Source of the DNA: DASRIA01 sp035650255
Lineage (GTDB): Bacteria > Actinomycetota > Thermoleophilia > Solirubrobacterales > JBBDJG01
Length of the DNA: 64,000 nt
Assembly (NCBI GenBank): GCA_035650255.1
Contig: DASRIA010000045.1
Location: forward strand, 61,568-125,567
Direction: 5' to 3'
A model generated the notes under the pieces. It was not told the DNA's origin and ran no database searches. It worked only from the letters and a program-made list of their open reading frames with translations. Shown here one piece after another: positions 17,916-25,850 of the stretch (positions within the stretch are counted from its first letter, which is position 1; each line of letters opens with the position of its first letter). The position numbers were made by a program, and so were the translations under genes.

Positions 17916-18989
17916 ATGATCCACACCACGATGACGACGCACGGGATCGACCCGCTCGCTGATCCGCGCTGGGACGCCTACGTGCGGGCGCATCCCGGCG
18001 CGTCCGTCTACCACCTCGGGGCCTGGGCCGCGATCCTCGCGCGCTCGTACGGCTTCCACCCGGCCTACCTGTGCGCGGTGAGCGACGGTGCCGTCACCGG
18101 CGTGCTCCCCCTGTTCTGGAAGAAAGGGCTCGTCTCGGACGCGCGCGCCCGCTCCATCCCGGTCTTCTCCTATGGCGGGCCGTTGGCCGACGACGACCGC
18201 GTCGCCCTGCAGCTGATCGAGGCGGCGCGCGACTCCGGCCACGCGCCGAGCGTCACGATCAACACCGACGATCGCCGCTTCGAGCCGCCCGAGGGATTCG
18301 TCGTGGACGAGCTGCTGCCGCGCTGGATGGTCGACATTCCCGCCGACCTCGAAGCGCTCAGGGCCGGCTGGCGCAAGTCGTCGAGCAACCTGTTCCGCAG
18401 CCTGAAGAAGGCCGACAAGTCCGGGCTCGAGTTCCGTTCCGCCGGCTCACCGCGCGATCTGCGGAGCTTTCACCGCCTGTACGTGGACACGATGAAGAAG
18501 CACCGGTCGCTGCCCCGGAGCCTGCGGCAGCTGCGGCTGTCCCAGCAGCTGCTGGGCGACTCCTTCAAGCTCTTTGCCGTGAGCCACGAGGGCCGCGACG
18601 TGGCGGGCGGCGTGTACCACGTGTTCGGCGACACGATCGAGCTCGTGTACAACGGCAGCGACGAGGACGCGCTTCCGCTGCGCCCCAACCACGCGCTCTA
18701 CTGGAACGTCATGGAGTGGGCCGCGGCCCGCGGGTTGCGGCGCGTCAATCTCGGCGGCGCAGAGTTCGACACCCCGCTGGCCGGCTTCAAGCAGCAGTGG
18801 GGCGCCGTGCCGCAGGTGCGCTACCGCCTCACGCACCGCCGCGGCGGTGCGACGACGCGCACCGAGGCGCTGGTCTCGGTCGGCTACGGGGCGGAGAGCT
18901 CGGAGAACCGCCTCACCGCCCTGGGCTGGCAGGTGATCCCGGCGCCGCTCCTGCGATTGGGCGCGCATGTCGCGTACCGGTACGCATGA
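17916..18989 (+). CDS. FemAB-like N-acyltransferase (GNAT fold), copy 1
   Basis: 357 residues resembling FemAB/peptidoglycan-bridge and exopolysaccharide-associated acyltransferases. WDAYVRAHPGASVYHLGAWA is the N-terminal recognition segment. WRKSSSNLFRSLKKADKSGL and LRPNHALYWNVMEWAAARGL belong to the two GNAT-like halves. FemAB proteins add amino acids from aminoacyl-tRNA, or acyl groups, to glycan or lipid amines. It is soluble with no signal peptide. ATG 17931 is an alternative start. It shares an ATGA overlap with a close paralogue downstream. Confidence 0.85.
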   Translation: MIHTTMTTHGIDPLADPRWDAYVRAHPGASVYHLGAWAAILARSYGFHPAYLCAVSDGAVTGVLPLFWKKGLVSDARARSIPVFSYGGPLADDDRVALQLIEAARDSGHAPSVTINTDDRRFEPPEGFVVDELLPRWMVDIPADLEALRAGWRKSSSNLFRSLKKADKSGLEFRSAGSPRDLRSFHRLYVDTMKKHRSLPRSLRQLRLSQQLLGDSFKLFAVSHEGRDVAGGVYHVFGDTIELVYNGSDEDALPLRPNHALYWNVMEWAAARGLRRVNLGGAEFDTPLAGFKQQWGAVPQVRYRLTHRRGGATTRTEALVSVGYGAESSENRLTALGWQVIPAPLLRLGAHVAYRYA

Positions 18990-20062
18990 GCGAGCCACGC
19001 GCCGTGCCGATCGACCCGGCGGCACCGGCCTACGACGCGTACGTGCGGGCGCACCCGCGGGCCACGCTGTATCACCACGGCGCATGGGCGACCGTGCTGC
19101 GCCGCGCGTACCGGTTCGAGCCGCGCTATCTCGCGCTCGAAGACGACGGCGGAACACTGCGCGGCGTGCTGCCGCTGCTGCACAAGAAGGGCCTGGTGTC
19201 GGACTCGCGGACCCGCTCCATGCCGGTCTTTCCGGCCGGCGGCCCGCTGGCGGACACACGGGAGCTCGAGGTGGCCCTCATCCGCGCCGCGTGTGACTCG
19301 GCCCGCGCCGACACGGACCTGCTGCAGATCCACTCCATGGCGGACTACTCGGCCGACCTGCCCGACCTCGTCACGGACGCGATGCCGCCGCGCTGGATGC
19401 TGCGCATCGACACCGACCTCGACACGCTGCGGAAGGGCTGGCGCAAGTCGTCGAACAACCTCTTCCGCAGCCTGCAGAAGGCGGACCGGGCGGACCTCGC
19501 GTTCCGGGAGGGCACCTCCGACCGCGACCTCGCGAGCGCCTATCGCCTGTACCTGCACACGATGCGCAAGTGGCGCTCGCTCCCGCGCAGCATGCGGCAG
19601 CTGAAGCTGGCCAGGGACCTGCTCGCGCCCGGCGAGTTCCGGATCTTCCTCGTCGAGCACCGCGGCCGGGCTGCGGCGGCGGGCGTGTTCCACGTCCACC
19701 GCGGCACGGTCGAGCTGATCTACAACGGGTCCGCCGACGAGACCCTCGACCTGCGACCCAACCACCGGCTCTACTGGGAGGTCATGTCGTGGGCGGTCGC
19801 GCAGGGCCACCACACCTTCGACTTCGGGACCGCGCAGCCAACGAGCTCGCTGGGCCGCTTCAAGTCACAATGGGCGGAACCCGTGCAGCACTACCGGTAC
19901 TCGTGGCGCCGCGGCGGCACGCCCTCCCGTGCAGAGTCGATGGCCACCGCGTCCTACGCGGTCGAGTACGGCGGCGGCGAGGGGCTCGTCGCAGCGGCGT
20001 GGCGGCGCGCGCCGTTGCAGCTCACGCGGATCGGGGCGGTGCTCGCCTACCGCTATCTGTAG
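18986..20062 (+). CDS. FemAB-like N-acyltransferase (GNAT fold), copy 2
   Basis: 358 residues, a tandem paralogue of the gene before it. Matching segments are YDAYVRAHPRATLYHHGAWA, WRKSSNNLFRSLQKADRADL and LRPNHRLYWEVMSWAVAQGH. The ATG (18986) overlaps the preceding TGA. The frame is open far into copy 1, but the alignment and overlap fix the start. The pair probably arose by local duplication and may act as two steps or as a heterodimer, as FemA/FemB do. No envelope substrate gene adjoins; the nearest functional link is the glycan cluster at 42-64 kb, which has a third, more distant FemAB-like gene. Confidence 0.85.
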   Translation: MSEPRAVPIDPAAPAYDAYVRAHPRATLYHHGAWATVLRRAYRFEPRYLALEDDGGTLRGVLPLLHKKGLVSDSRTRSMPVFPAGGPLADTRELEVALIRAACDSARADTDLLQIHSMADYSADLPDLVTDAMPPRWMLRIDTDLDTLRKGWRKSSNNLFRSLQKADRADLAFREGTSDRDLASAYRLYLHTMRKWRSLPRSMRQLKLARDLLAPGEFRIFLVEHRGRAAAAGVFHVHRGTVELIYNGSADETLDLRPNHRLYWEVMSWAVAQGHHTFDFGTAQPTSSLGRFKSQWAEPVQHYRYSWRRGGTPSRAESMATASYAVEYGGGEGLVAAAWRRAPLQLTRIGAVLAYRYL

Positions 20063-20065
20063 CGA

Positions 20066-21121
20066 CTAGGGCGGCGGTGGAGGGCTGCACGACACGTTCA
20101 CGCACTGCGGATTCGTACCGTCGCCGTTGCCACCGGCCACGTTGCCGCCACCGTCCACCGTTCCCTCCGGCCCGTAGATGCCGTAGCTGCCGTTGTTGTG
20201 AGCCGCGTTGGCACGGACGAAGGTGCCGGCGAGGCTCAGCAGGATGCCCGTGTCGGAGGCTTCCTCCGCGATGTTGCGGTTCACGGTGGCAGAGCCGTCC
20301 TGCACCCGGATCCCGACGTTGCCGCCGGCCGTGTGGTTCAGCGCGACCCGACCGCCGCCGGCGCCGGCCGCAACCGCCGCCTGCGCCACGACACCCTCGG
20401 TGCAGTCCTGCGTGAGATTGCGGTTGACCACGGCGTATTCCGTGTATCCGGACGCGCTCACCCCGGCGACCGAGAGCTGTCCCAGCGGACTGCATGCGAC
20501 TCGGTTGTACACGAGGCGGGGCCGCTCGCCGATGGCCACAACGCCGGAATGTCCGCCTGAGCTCTCGTCCCCGCCGGCCGCCACGACGTTCCCCCACGCG
20601 TACACGTCGTTTCCGGCCAAGCGGATTCCCGGGTCGCCGAAGGGAGCCAGCAGGCTGACTCCGCTCTGCTCGACCCGGTTGCGGTGACCGGTCAGGAGGA
20701 TGCCGGCGTCTCCCAGCTCCTGGCTGTCGAAGGCATTGGTGGTGACGTTCACCTTGAAGATGGTGCTGTCATCTATGGGCGCCAGGTCGACGCCGGCGAG
20801 GAAGCCCTCGATCGAGCCACGCTTGATCCTCACGCCCTGGAGACCGTCCGCATCGGGACTCGAGCTCGAGATGCCGACTCCGCCGCCGCCCAGGCCCGCC
20901 CGGAGGGCGTGGCCGTTCATCCTGAGCAGGACGTTGTCAGCCGCGATCCGGAGGCCGTAAGGCTGGTAGTCGTCCGCACACAGCACGTCGCCGTCCAGCG
21001 TCGTGCTGGTGGTGAGAGTGTCGCCGCACTGCACGTGCGCCGCGTGGGCGGGCGCCCCGGCCAGTAGCAGCAGGCCCGCCGCCGCGGTCAGGACAGCGCG
21101 AAGGCAGATCCTCCCGTTCAT
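20066..21121 (-). CDS. Secreted right-handed beta-helix protein, copy A
   Basis: 351 residues with signal peptide MNGRICLRAVLTAAAGLLLL...APAHA. The mature start AHVQCGDTLTTSTTLDGDVL is nearly shared with the next gene. The body is a parallel beta-helix: short turns rich in N, G, V and D (VLLRMNGHAL, GIRVQDGSATVNRNIAE, GSYGIYGPEGTVDGGGNVAG). Such proteins bind or cleave polysaccharides, or act as adhesins; no catalytic Asp cluster is obvious. GGAGGAG precedes ATG 21121. Convergent with the FemAB pair, three bases after its stop. Confidence 0.8.
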   Translation of the reverse strand: MNGRICLRAVLTAAAGLLLLAGAPAHAAHVQCGDTLTTSTTLDGDVLCADDYQPYGLRIAADNVLLRMNGHALRAGLGGGGVGISSSSPDADGLQGVRIKRGSIEGFLAGVDLAPIDDSTIFKVNVTTNAFDSQELGDAGILLTGHRNRVEQSGVSLLAPFGDPGIRLAGNDVYAWGNVVAAGGDESSGGHSGVVAIGERPRLVYNRVACSPLGQLSVAGVSASGYTEYAVVNRNLTQDCTEGVVAQAAVAAGAGGGRVALNHTAGGNVGIRVQDGSATVNRNIAEEASDTGILLSLAGTFVRANAAHNNGSYGIYGPEGTVDGGGNVAGGNGDGTNPQCVNVSCSPPPPP

Positions 21122-21211
21122 GACTCCTCCGGTACGGATGAGGCGGCTGAGCGGAACCTAACCCGAAGGCCGCCGGCGGGTCAAGCCAGGGACGGCATCA
21201 CCGCCACCGGA

Positions 21212-22171
21212 TCACGTGGGAGGCAGCGAAGGCACGCACACGACCACCAGGCATTGCTCGATGCCGTTGCCCGTCGCGACGTTGTCCCCCTTGTCGATCG
21301 TGCCCGCGGGCGCGTCGATGCCGTAGTCGGCGTTGTTGTTGGTCCGGTTGTCCCGAACCGTGACGCCCGCCTGCAGGATCAAGATGCCCGTGCAGCCGTT
21401 GTGCGCGTCGTTGTTGCGCACGAACGCGCCCGGGTCGTCGACCAGGACGCCGATGCAGTTCCCGGACACGTCGTTGCGCTGGACCTTGATGCCGGTCCCC
21501 GACGGAGCGATCCCGATGTCGCATCCGGTCACGGTGTTGTACGCGATCATGCCCGTCGTGTAGGCGCCGGCGATCATGCCGTCGAACCCGCAGCCCGACA
21601 CGGAGTTGTTCACGATCCGCGGGTTGCTGCCGTAGACCACGATCCCGTCGTCGAGGCTCGTCGCGCTCCCGGTGACCGTGTTGCCCCACAGGTAGGCGTC
21701 GTCACCGAGCGCCTCGATCGCCGCGAACCCGGCCCCGGCGCTCATGTCGACGGTCGTGCGGTAGATGTAGTTGCCGTTCCCGCGCACGACGATGCCCGTG
21801 CTGGACGCGCCGACGGCGACCTTCAAGATCTCGCTGGTGGATGCGTCGAGGTCGATCCCGTCGTCGAACCCCGTGATCGTGCCGCCGGAGCCGCCTCTGA
21901 TGACGACACCCGACCGCGCGGTGCCGTCGTCGGCGATCCCGTCGGTGTCTGCCACATCGGCTCCCTGGATCGTGTAGCCCGCCATCCACAGGGTGAGGTC
22001 GTCTCCCCCGATCACCAGGCCGACAGGATCTTGGTCCGTACAGACCACGTCGCTGTCCAGCACCGTCGTCTGGGTGATCGTGTCACCGCACTGCACGTGG
22101 GCCGCGGATGCCATGCCGGGCAAGAGCCACAGACACCCAAGCGCCACTACGGCAAACAGACGAACTCGCAT
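21212..22171 (-). CDS. Secreted right-handed beta-helix protein, copy B
   Basis: 319 residues from ATG 22171, with GGGAGGG five bases upstream (GTG 22174 is an alternative). Signal peptide to LLPGMASA, then AHVQCGDTITQTTVLDSDVV, paralogous to copy A. Beta-helix turns such as GIVVRGNGNYIYRTTVDMSA and GIKVQRNDVSGNCIGVLVDD fill the protein. The 90 bases between copies A and B hold no gene. The duplicated Cys pair near the N-terminus may form a capping disulfide. Function unknown; exported beta-helix proteins usually touch extracellular glycans. Confidence 0.8.
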   Translation of the reverse strand: MRVRLFAVVALGCLWLLPGMASAAHVQCGDTITQTTVLDSDVVCTDQDPVGLVIGGDDLTLWMAGYTIQGADVADTDGIADDGTARSGVVIRGGSGGTITGFDDGIDLDASTSEILKVAVGASSTGIVVRGNGNYIYRTTVDMSAGAGFAAIEALGDDAYLWGNTVTGSATSLDDGIVVYGSNPRIVNNSVSGCGFDGMIAGAYTTGMIAYNTVTGCDIGIAPSGTGIKVQRNDVSGNCIGVLVDDPGAFVRNNDAHNGCTGILILQAGVTVRDNRTNNNADYGIDAPAGTIDKGDNVATGNGIEQCLVVVCVPSLPPT

Positions 22172-22375
22172 CACATCCCTCCCTAGACGAACTGCCTCCC
22201 TGGTCCAGACGCCGCGAGTCTAACGTGCCTGCATCTGTGCACGCAACGTCCGGGTGGATGAGGACCCATTCCCATCGCCGCTCCACCCCACTTATCGGCG
22301 CCCGCGCGCTCCGCCTGCAGCGACCTCTTCGCCATTGGACGCAAAGCTGGCTCAGGGCACGGGATACTTCGGGGG

Positions 22376-22762
22376 ATGAGCGTGGACGCGGTCGCACTCG
22401 TGCGCGAGGCCTACGAGGCCTGGAACCGCGACGGGCCGCGCGCGATGCTTCCGTACGCCTCCGCGGAGCTCCAGCTGCAAGATCCGCCCCAGATGCCCGA
22501 CGGGCGCACCTGGGAGGGATGCGATGCGGTGCTCGCGCGGCTGGAGGAGGTCGCCGGCGCGGTCGGCGGCCGGTGGGTCGACCTGCGCGAGATGCGGCTC
22601 GCCGGGGATGAGGTGTTCGTCGCGATGGCGTGGCGAATCGACAGCTCACCCGACAGCGCGGTGCTGGGAGACGTCTTCCACCTCGTGCGCGTGAGGGGCG
22701 GAAAGCTGGATCGCATCCGCGTCTTCGTTACCGAGGCCGACGCGCTGGAGACGGTGGACTAG
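22376..22762 (+). CDS. SnoaL-like (NTF2-fold) protein
   Basis: 128 residues covering one NTF2/SnoaL domain: VREAYEAWNRDGPRAMLPYA at the start, a central strand set, and LVRVRGGKLDRIRVFVTEAD at the end. These are small alpha+beta cone folds used as isomerases, hydrolases or binding modules; the ligand cannot be told from sequence. Monocistronic. Its stop overlaps the convergent gene by four bases. Confidence 0.8.
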   Translation: MSVDAVALVREAYEAWNRDGPRAMLPYASAELQLQDPPQMPDGRTWEGCDAVLARLEEVAGAVGGRWVDLREMRLAGDEVFVAMAWRIDSSPDSAVLGDVFHLVRVRGGKLDRIRVFVTEADALETVD

Positions 22763-23163
22763 GAGAGCGACTCCCGCGCACGTTGAATCGGCGGGAGCTG
22801 GTCGGGCCAGTACTTCTCGGCGTCATCGGTGAGCCGTGCGAGCAGAGTGCCGACCGTCTCCCGAGAGCCGACGCGGGTGTCATCGATCACCGCGTCCTCC
22901 GTCGCGCCCTCGAGCAACTCGATCATGTCGCCGAGCAGTCGCGGCCCATTGATGGACGCCTCGATGTCCTCCCGCGCGGGCACGTCTCCGACGACGTTGC
23001 TGAGCCTCACGAGTCCGGCCGCCGACACCGCGCGCAGGTACTCGGCGTACGTGCTCCCGAGCGCGCTCGCGTCGTCGTCGTCGAGTCTTCTGTCGCGCCC
23101 CGCCCTGAGCCCGATCAGACAGGCGACCCCAACGGTGAGCAGCAGTGCGATGACCGCCTCCAC
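22759..23163 (-). CDS. Small hypothetical membrane-anchored protein
   Basis: 134 residues: one N-terminal membrane span (VIALLLTVGVACLIGL) followed by a helical, acidic domain (about 30-134; LDDDDASALGSTYAEYLRAV, LLGDMIELLEGATEDAVIDD). I do not recognise a family. It converges on the SnoaL-like gene and has normal codon use for the region. Confidence 0.6.
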   Translation of the reverse strand: MEAVIALLLTVGVACLIGLRAGRDRRLDDDDASALGSTYAEYLRAVSAAGLVRLSNVVGDVPAREDIEASINGPRLLGDMIELLEGATEDAVIDDTRVGSRETVGTLLARLTDDAEKYWPDQLPPIQRARESLS

Positions 23164-23276
23164 AGCCTCTCCTTGCGTCTTCGTCGGAGAACGAAATCGG
23201 AGGTTATCGCCAACGCGACTGCTGCATCCAGTCCCGTGTCAGCGCGCGCGACACGAGCTGACCACATCGGCCGCCA

Positions 23277-23699
23277 TCAGTCCCCATGGCAGCGCAGCCC
23301 TTCGATGATGCGCCAGTAGAACCGTCCCGACACACGCGAGCCGGTGATGAGCAGCGACACGCCGGGGTTGCCAAACACGCCAGGTCCGAATACCTCTCCG
23401 CACGAGTGAGCCGGGTCGTAGACCTCGCAGCGCCAGCGGTGATACCGCCGGGTGCCTCGCTTCGGTTTCGTGCCGCGCTTGGGGAAGCAGAACCCCCGCG
23501 TCCGTGCGAAGTCGTGCTCATAGAACTCCCCATTGATGGTCACGTCCCACGGGCTCTCCTCGTACGCCGTCTGGCGTGCGAGGCTGACGGCCTCGGTGCG
23601 GCTGACGTAGTAGCCGGACGCACCGGCGGCGGCCGGGGCGGAAAGGGCAGCCACGGCGAAAATGACGACTCCGGTGGCCGTGATGGTGATTCGGTTCAC
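23277..23699 (-). CDS. Small secreted hypothetical protein
   Basis: 140 residues with a signal peptide (ITATGVVIFAVAALSAPAAAGA). The mature part has a helical start (VSRTEAVSLARQTAYEESPW) and three to four Cys (FCFPKRGTK, RWRCEVYDPAHSCGEVF, GLRCHGD) likely to form disulfides. No family recognised. It starts three bases after the stop of the lipoprotein gene upstream, so the two may be one transcript. Confidence 0.6.
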   Translation of the reverse strand: MNRITITATGVVIFAVAALSAPAAAGASGYYVSRTEAVSLARQTAYEESPWDVTINGEFYEHDFARTRGFCFPKRGTKPKRGTRRYHRWRCEVYDPAHSCGEVFGPGVFGNPGVSLLITGSRVSGRFYWRIIEGLRCHGD

Positions 23700-23702
23700 T
23701 GT

Positions 23703-24434
23703 TCAGAGGCGCTCGTTGCCAGGCATCCTTTCGGATGCCGCTCCTATCAGACTTCGCTTCAAGTCCTCATCAAATGGCTCGAGCACATCCACGAAGATGA
23801 ATAGACCAACCGCACGATCACGTTGGACTACCGCCAGGTCAAGGTAGGCATCAACCGAGATGATCTTGGTCTCCATCGGAATTGTGATCTGTAGATCTGC
23901 CGACCGATCACCAACCTTGGGTGTCGAGACTCGGCCTACCGACACCTTGCCGAGCTTTACCTCATCTTCGTCCTCGTCCTCAACCGCTTTTGTGATCTCG
24001 CTCTGAACCGTCTCCGCGAGACAGCGTGCGGTGCCGTCGCTCGCGAGTCGCCGGAATACATCCTGCGCCTGGCCAGCCGTATCGAAGATGCCCACCTTGG
24101 ACGATGCCTCGGTGGTGTCGCCCTTGCTGAAGTCTGGTGATTCCGCCCTTCCGGTAACCGTCAGACGTGAGAAATCAAGCTCACGACAGGTGAGGTTGCC
24201 GCTGCTGTCCTCGTCTTTCGAGAGTTCGCGTCGCCAGCCAGTCGGAAAGTCTGAGTGTCTCAGGACAATGCGCTTCGCCAGGGCGCTGTCCTCAGGACGG
24301 ATGGCCTGCTGTGCCTCTGTCTGCGATTCGGCGCGGGTGTCGCTCTTGTCGCCGCCGCAAGCCAGGTTGCCGCAGAGCACTATGGCGAAGAGGCTCGTCG
24401 CGAATGCACTGAGCGTGAGGTGCCTGTGCATCAT
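23703..24434 (-). CDS. Hypothetical lipoprotein
   Basis: 243 residues. The signal peptide ends in a lipobox (GNLACGG, Cys26). The mature domain (about 45-243) looks like a compact extracellular alpha/beta domain: IVLRHSDFPTGWRRELSKDE, AQDVFRRLASDGTARCLAET, IISVDAYLDLAVVQRDRAVG. The pattern recalls PknH-sensor-like or substrate-binding lipoproteins of actinobacteria, but I cannot assign a family. Base composition is lower in GC than flanking genes, as in the adjacent integrase remnant, so it may belong to acquired DNA. Confidence 0.65.
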   Translation of the reverse strand: MMHRHLTLSAFATSLFAIVLCGNLACGGDKSDTRAESQTEAQQAIRPEDSALAKRIVLRHSDFPTGWRRELSKDEDSSGNLTCRELDFSRLTVTGRAESPDFSKGDTTEASSKVGIFDTAGQAQDVFRRLASDGTARCLAETVQSEITKAVEDEDEDEVKLGKVSVGRVSTPKVGDRSADLQITIPMETKIISVDAYLDLAVVQRDRAVGLFIFVDVLEPFDEDLKRSLIGAASERMPGNERL

Positions 24435-24553
24435 CCCCCGCTTTCTATAAGAACGTGCCGACAGTTAACGGAGCCGGGCCGCGAGGCGCCCTCCAACGGC
24501 CTGACCTATTGGCGAAATCAATATCTCCACCTCGCTATGCCCGCGAACGGGGA

Positions 24554-24848
24554 TCAGGCACAGAGGTTCAACAAATGGCTTAGGACTGCACGCACCGTCG
24601 AGGCGGCGAAGTCGATCCAGTCCCATTGAAGCGCGCAGCCCTCCAGCGAACGTGCCCCTGTGTAGGCCGTGAACAGGATCATGGAGCGCATCGCGGGTCC
24701 GTATTTGCGCGAAGGTGACGGCGCGCAGCCGGTCAACCTCCGCCAGCGGAACGCCTCGGAACTCTTGGACGAAAGGCTTGAGCCGTTCCGTGTTCGTGCG
24801 GTTGGTGCCCTCGGTCTTGGGCTGGCCGCGTGTCGGGCGTGACTTCAC
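24554..24848 (-). pseudogene. Tyrosine recombinase (phage integrase) remnant, frameshifted
   Basis: One frame holds ERLKPFVQEFRGVPLAEVDR. After a shift near 24710-24730 the next frame continues KYGPAMRSMILFTAYTGARS and LEGCALQWDWIDF, the recognisable start of the integrase catalytic domain (family pattern I-L-F-x-A-Y-T-G-x-R-x-x-E). That motif includes the first catalytic Arg. The later catalytic residues (H-x-x-R, Tyr) are missing, so it is dead. It lies about 0.9 kb from tRNA-Pro, a usual integration target. Confidence 0.7.
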
Positions 24849-25310
24849 GATCGGGTGATCGGGTCATCGTTCGGGTCCGCTGGCACGGCACGGGGCAGGG
24901 GCCTCGGCCACTGCGATGTTCTCATCGATCATTGGTTGTCCCTGTTGGGTGTTTGAGTCATGCGCCCGCCGTCTGCTGGTCAGCGGTAGCTGCGAGTGAT
25001 CGGCCGACCATCCGACCCTCCTGCACTTCTTCTTGGAGGTTCGTTCTGCGCCATGGCCGTGGCGGACTACACTCGTACAGCACAGGGTTGCTTCCCTTCC
25101 TTGCTGGTAGGTCCCATACGGCACCGAGAGCGGCAGTCTGGACCTACAACGGGAAGGCGGCCGCAATGGCCCATGAACCTCCTCCCTCGCACCGCGAGGG
25201 CGCGAACGGAAGCGTGCTGCAGGACGTTCCAACGCAATGTTCGTGTTTGAGCCACGGCCCGAAGCCCTCGAAGCCGTGAGGCTGTCCGAGCAAGATGCCG
25301 AGGCCGACTC
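24849..25310. other. Gene-poor decayed region of an integrated element
   Basis: No frame here has a convincing start, codon pattern or recognisable motif on either strand. Open frames on both strands overlap one another and give basic, low-complexity products. It lies between the integrase remnant and tRNA-Pro and probably holds debris of the same element. Confidence 0.5.
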
Positions 25311-25544
25311 TTGAGAACGGTCTCGATTCGCGTAACCCTGTTTCGTTTCTACCTTGTCTGCCTCGGCGCGTACGTCGCGCTCGTCGTACCGCTGCAGCAA
25401 GTGATCGGTCTCTCCGACAAGGCATGGTTCCTGGCAGGCATCGCAGCGGGGACGGCGGGAGTGGTCTTGTTTAGAAGGTGGATCGGAGTACCGCTGTTTG
25501 CGACTGACGAGCTTTCCGAGCAAGACGCTCGCGCCGGCCCCTAA
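25311..25544 (+). CDS. Possible small membrane protein
   Basis: 77 residues from TTG, with two hydrophobic stretches (FYLVCLGAYVALVVPLQQVI, WFLAGIAAGTAGVVLF) and charged ends. No ribosome-binding site is clear, the start is weak and no family is recognised. The hydrophobic pattern is the only support. It lies in the decayed region next to tRNA-Pro and may be a remnant. Confidence 0.35.
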   Translation: MRTVSIRVTLFRFYLVCLGAYVALVVPLQQVIGLSDKAWFLAGIAAGTAGVVLFRRWIGVPLFATDELSEQDARAGP

Positions 25545-25611
25545 TACCTAGCCGTGTGGCACGGAAAGACGGGAAGGTGAGGAAAGCCCTGCACGACCGT
25601 TCACCGGCCTA

Positions 25612-25679
25612 CACCCCTATGCACCAGACGCCGGCAGGGGATCAACAGGGAGGAAACTGCACAGTCACCCCTCTGCACC
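25612..25679 (+). repeat. Paired 14-bp direct repeats, possible integrase arm sites
   Basis: CACCCCTATGCACC (25612-25625) and CACCCCTCTGCACC (25666-25679) differ by one base and start 54 bp apart. The second copy ends about 48 bp from the 3' end of tRNA-Pro. Short direct repeats flanking the tRNA-side att core are typical arm-type binding sites of tyrosine integrases. The 25545-25726 gap holds nothing else. Confidence 0.45.
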
Positions 25680-25726
25680 CCTACCGGCGCCAGTCCGTGC
25701 GTCGCTATGCGGCCTCCGTCCGGTAG

Positions 25727-25800
25727 TCGGGGCGACTGGATTTGAACCAGCGACCGCTCGGCCCCCAGCCGAGTGCGCTACCAGACTGCGCTACGCCCCG
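25727..25800 (-). tRNA. tRNA-Pro (anticodon GGG)
   Basis: Cloverleaf on the minus strand: acceptor CGGGGCG/CGCCCCG, D arm GCGCAGTCTGGTAGCGC, anticodon stem CTCGG/CCGAG with loop CTGGGGG, and T arm GCTGGTTCAAATCCAGT. CCA is not encoded. Its 3' end faces the integrase remnant, so the tRNA is the likely attachment gene. Confidence 0.95.
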
Positions 25801-25850
25801 TGTGCTTCGGAGGATAGCCGCTCGGACACACCGGTCCGGCTCGCCGGCGC

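Noticed and set aside
18071..18985. Extension of the second FemAB-like frame through copy 1
   Set aside because: Upstream translation is Arg-rich antisense-like; the paralogue alignment starts at ATG 18986.
24864..25523. Open minus-strand frame of 219 codons
   Set aside because: Basic, low-complexity product with no motif in a decayed region; no start or ribosome site.
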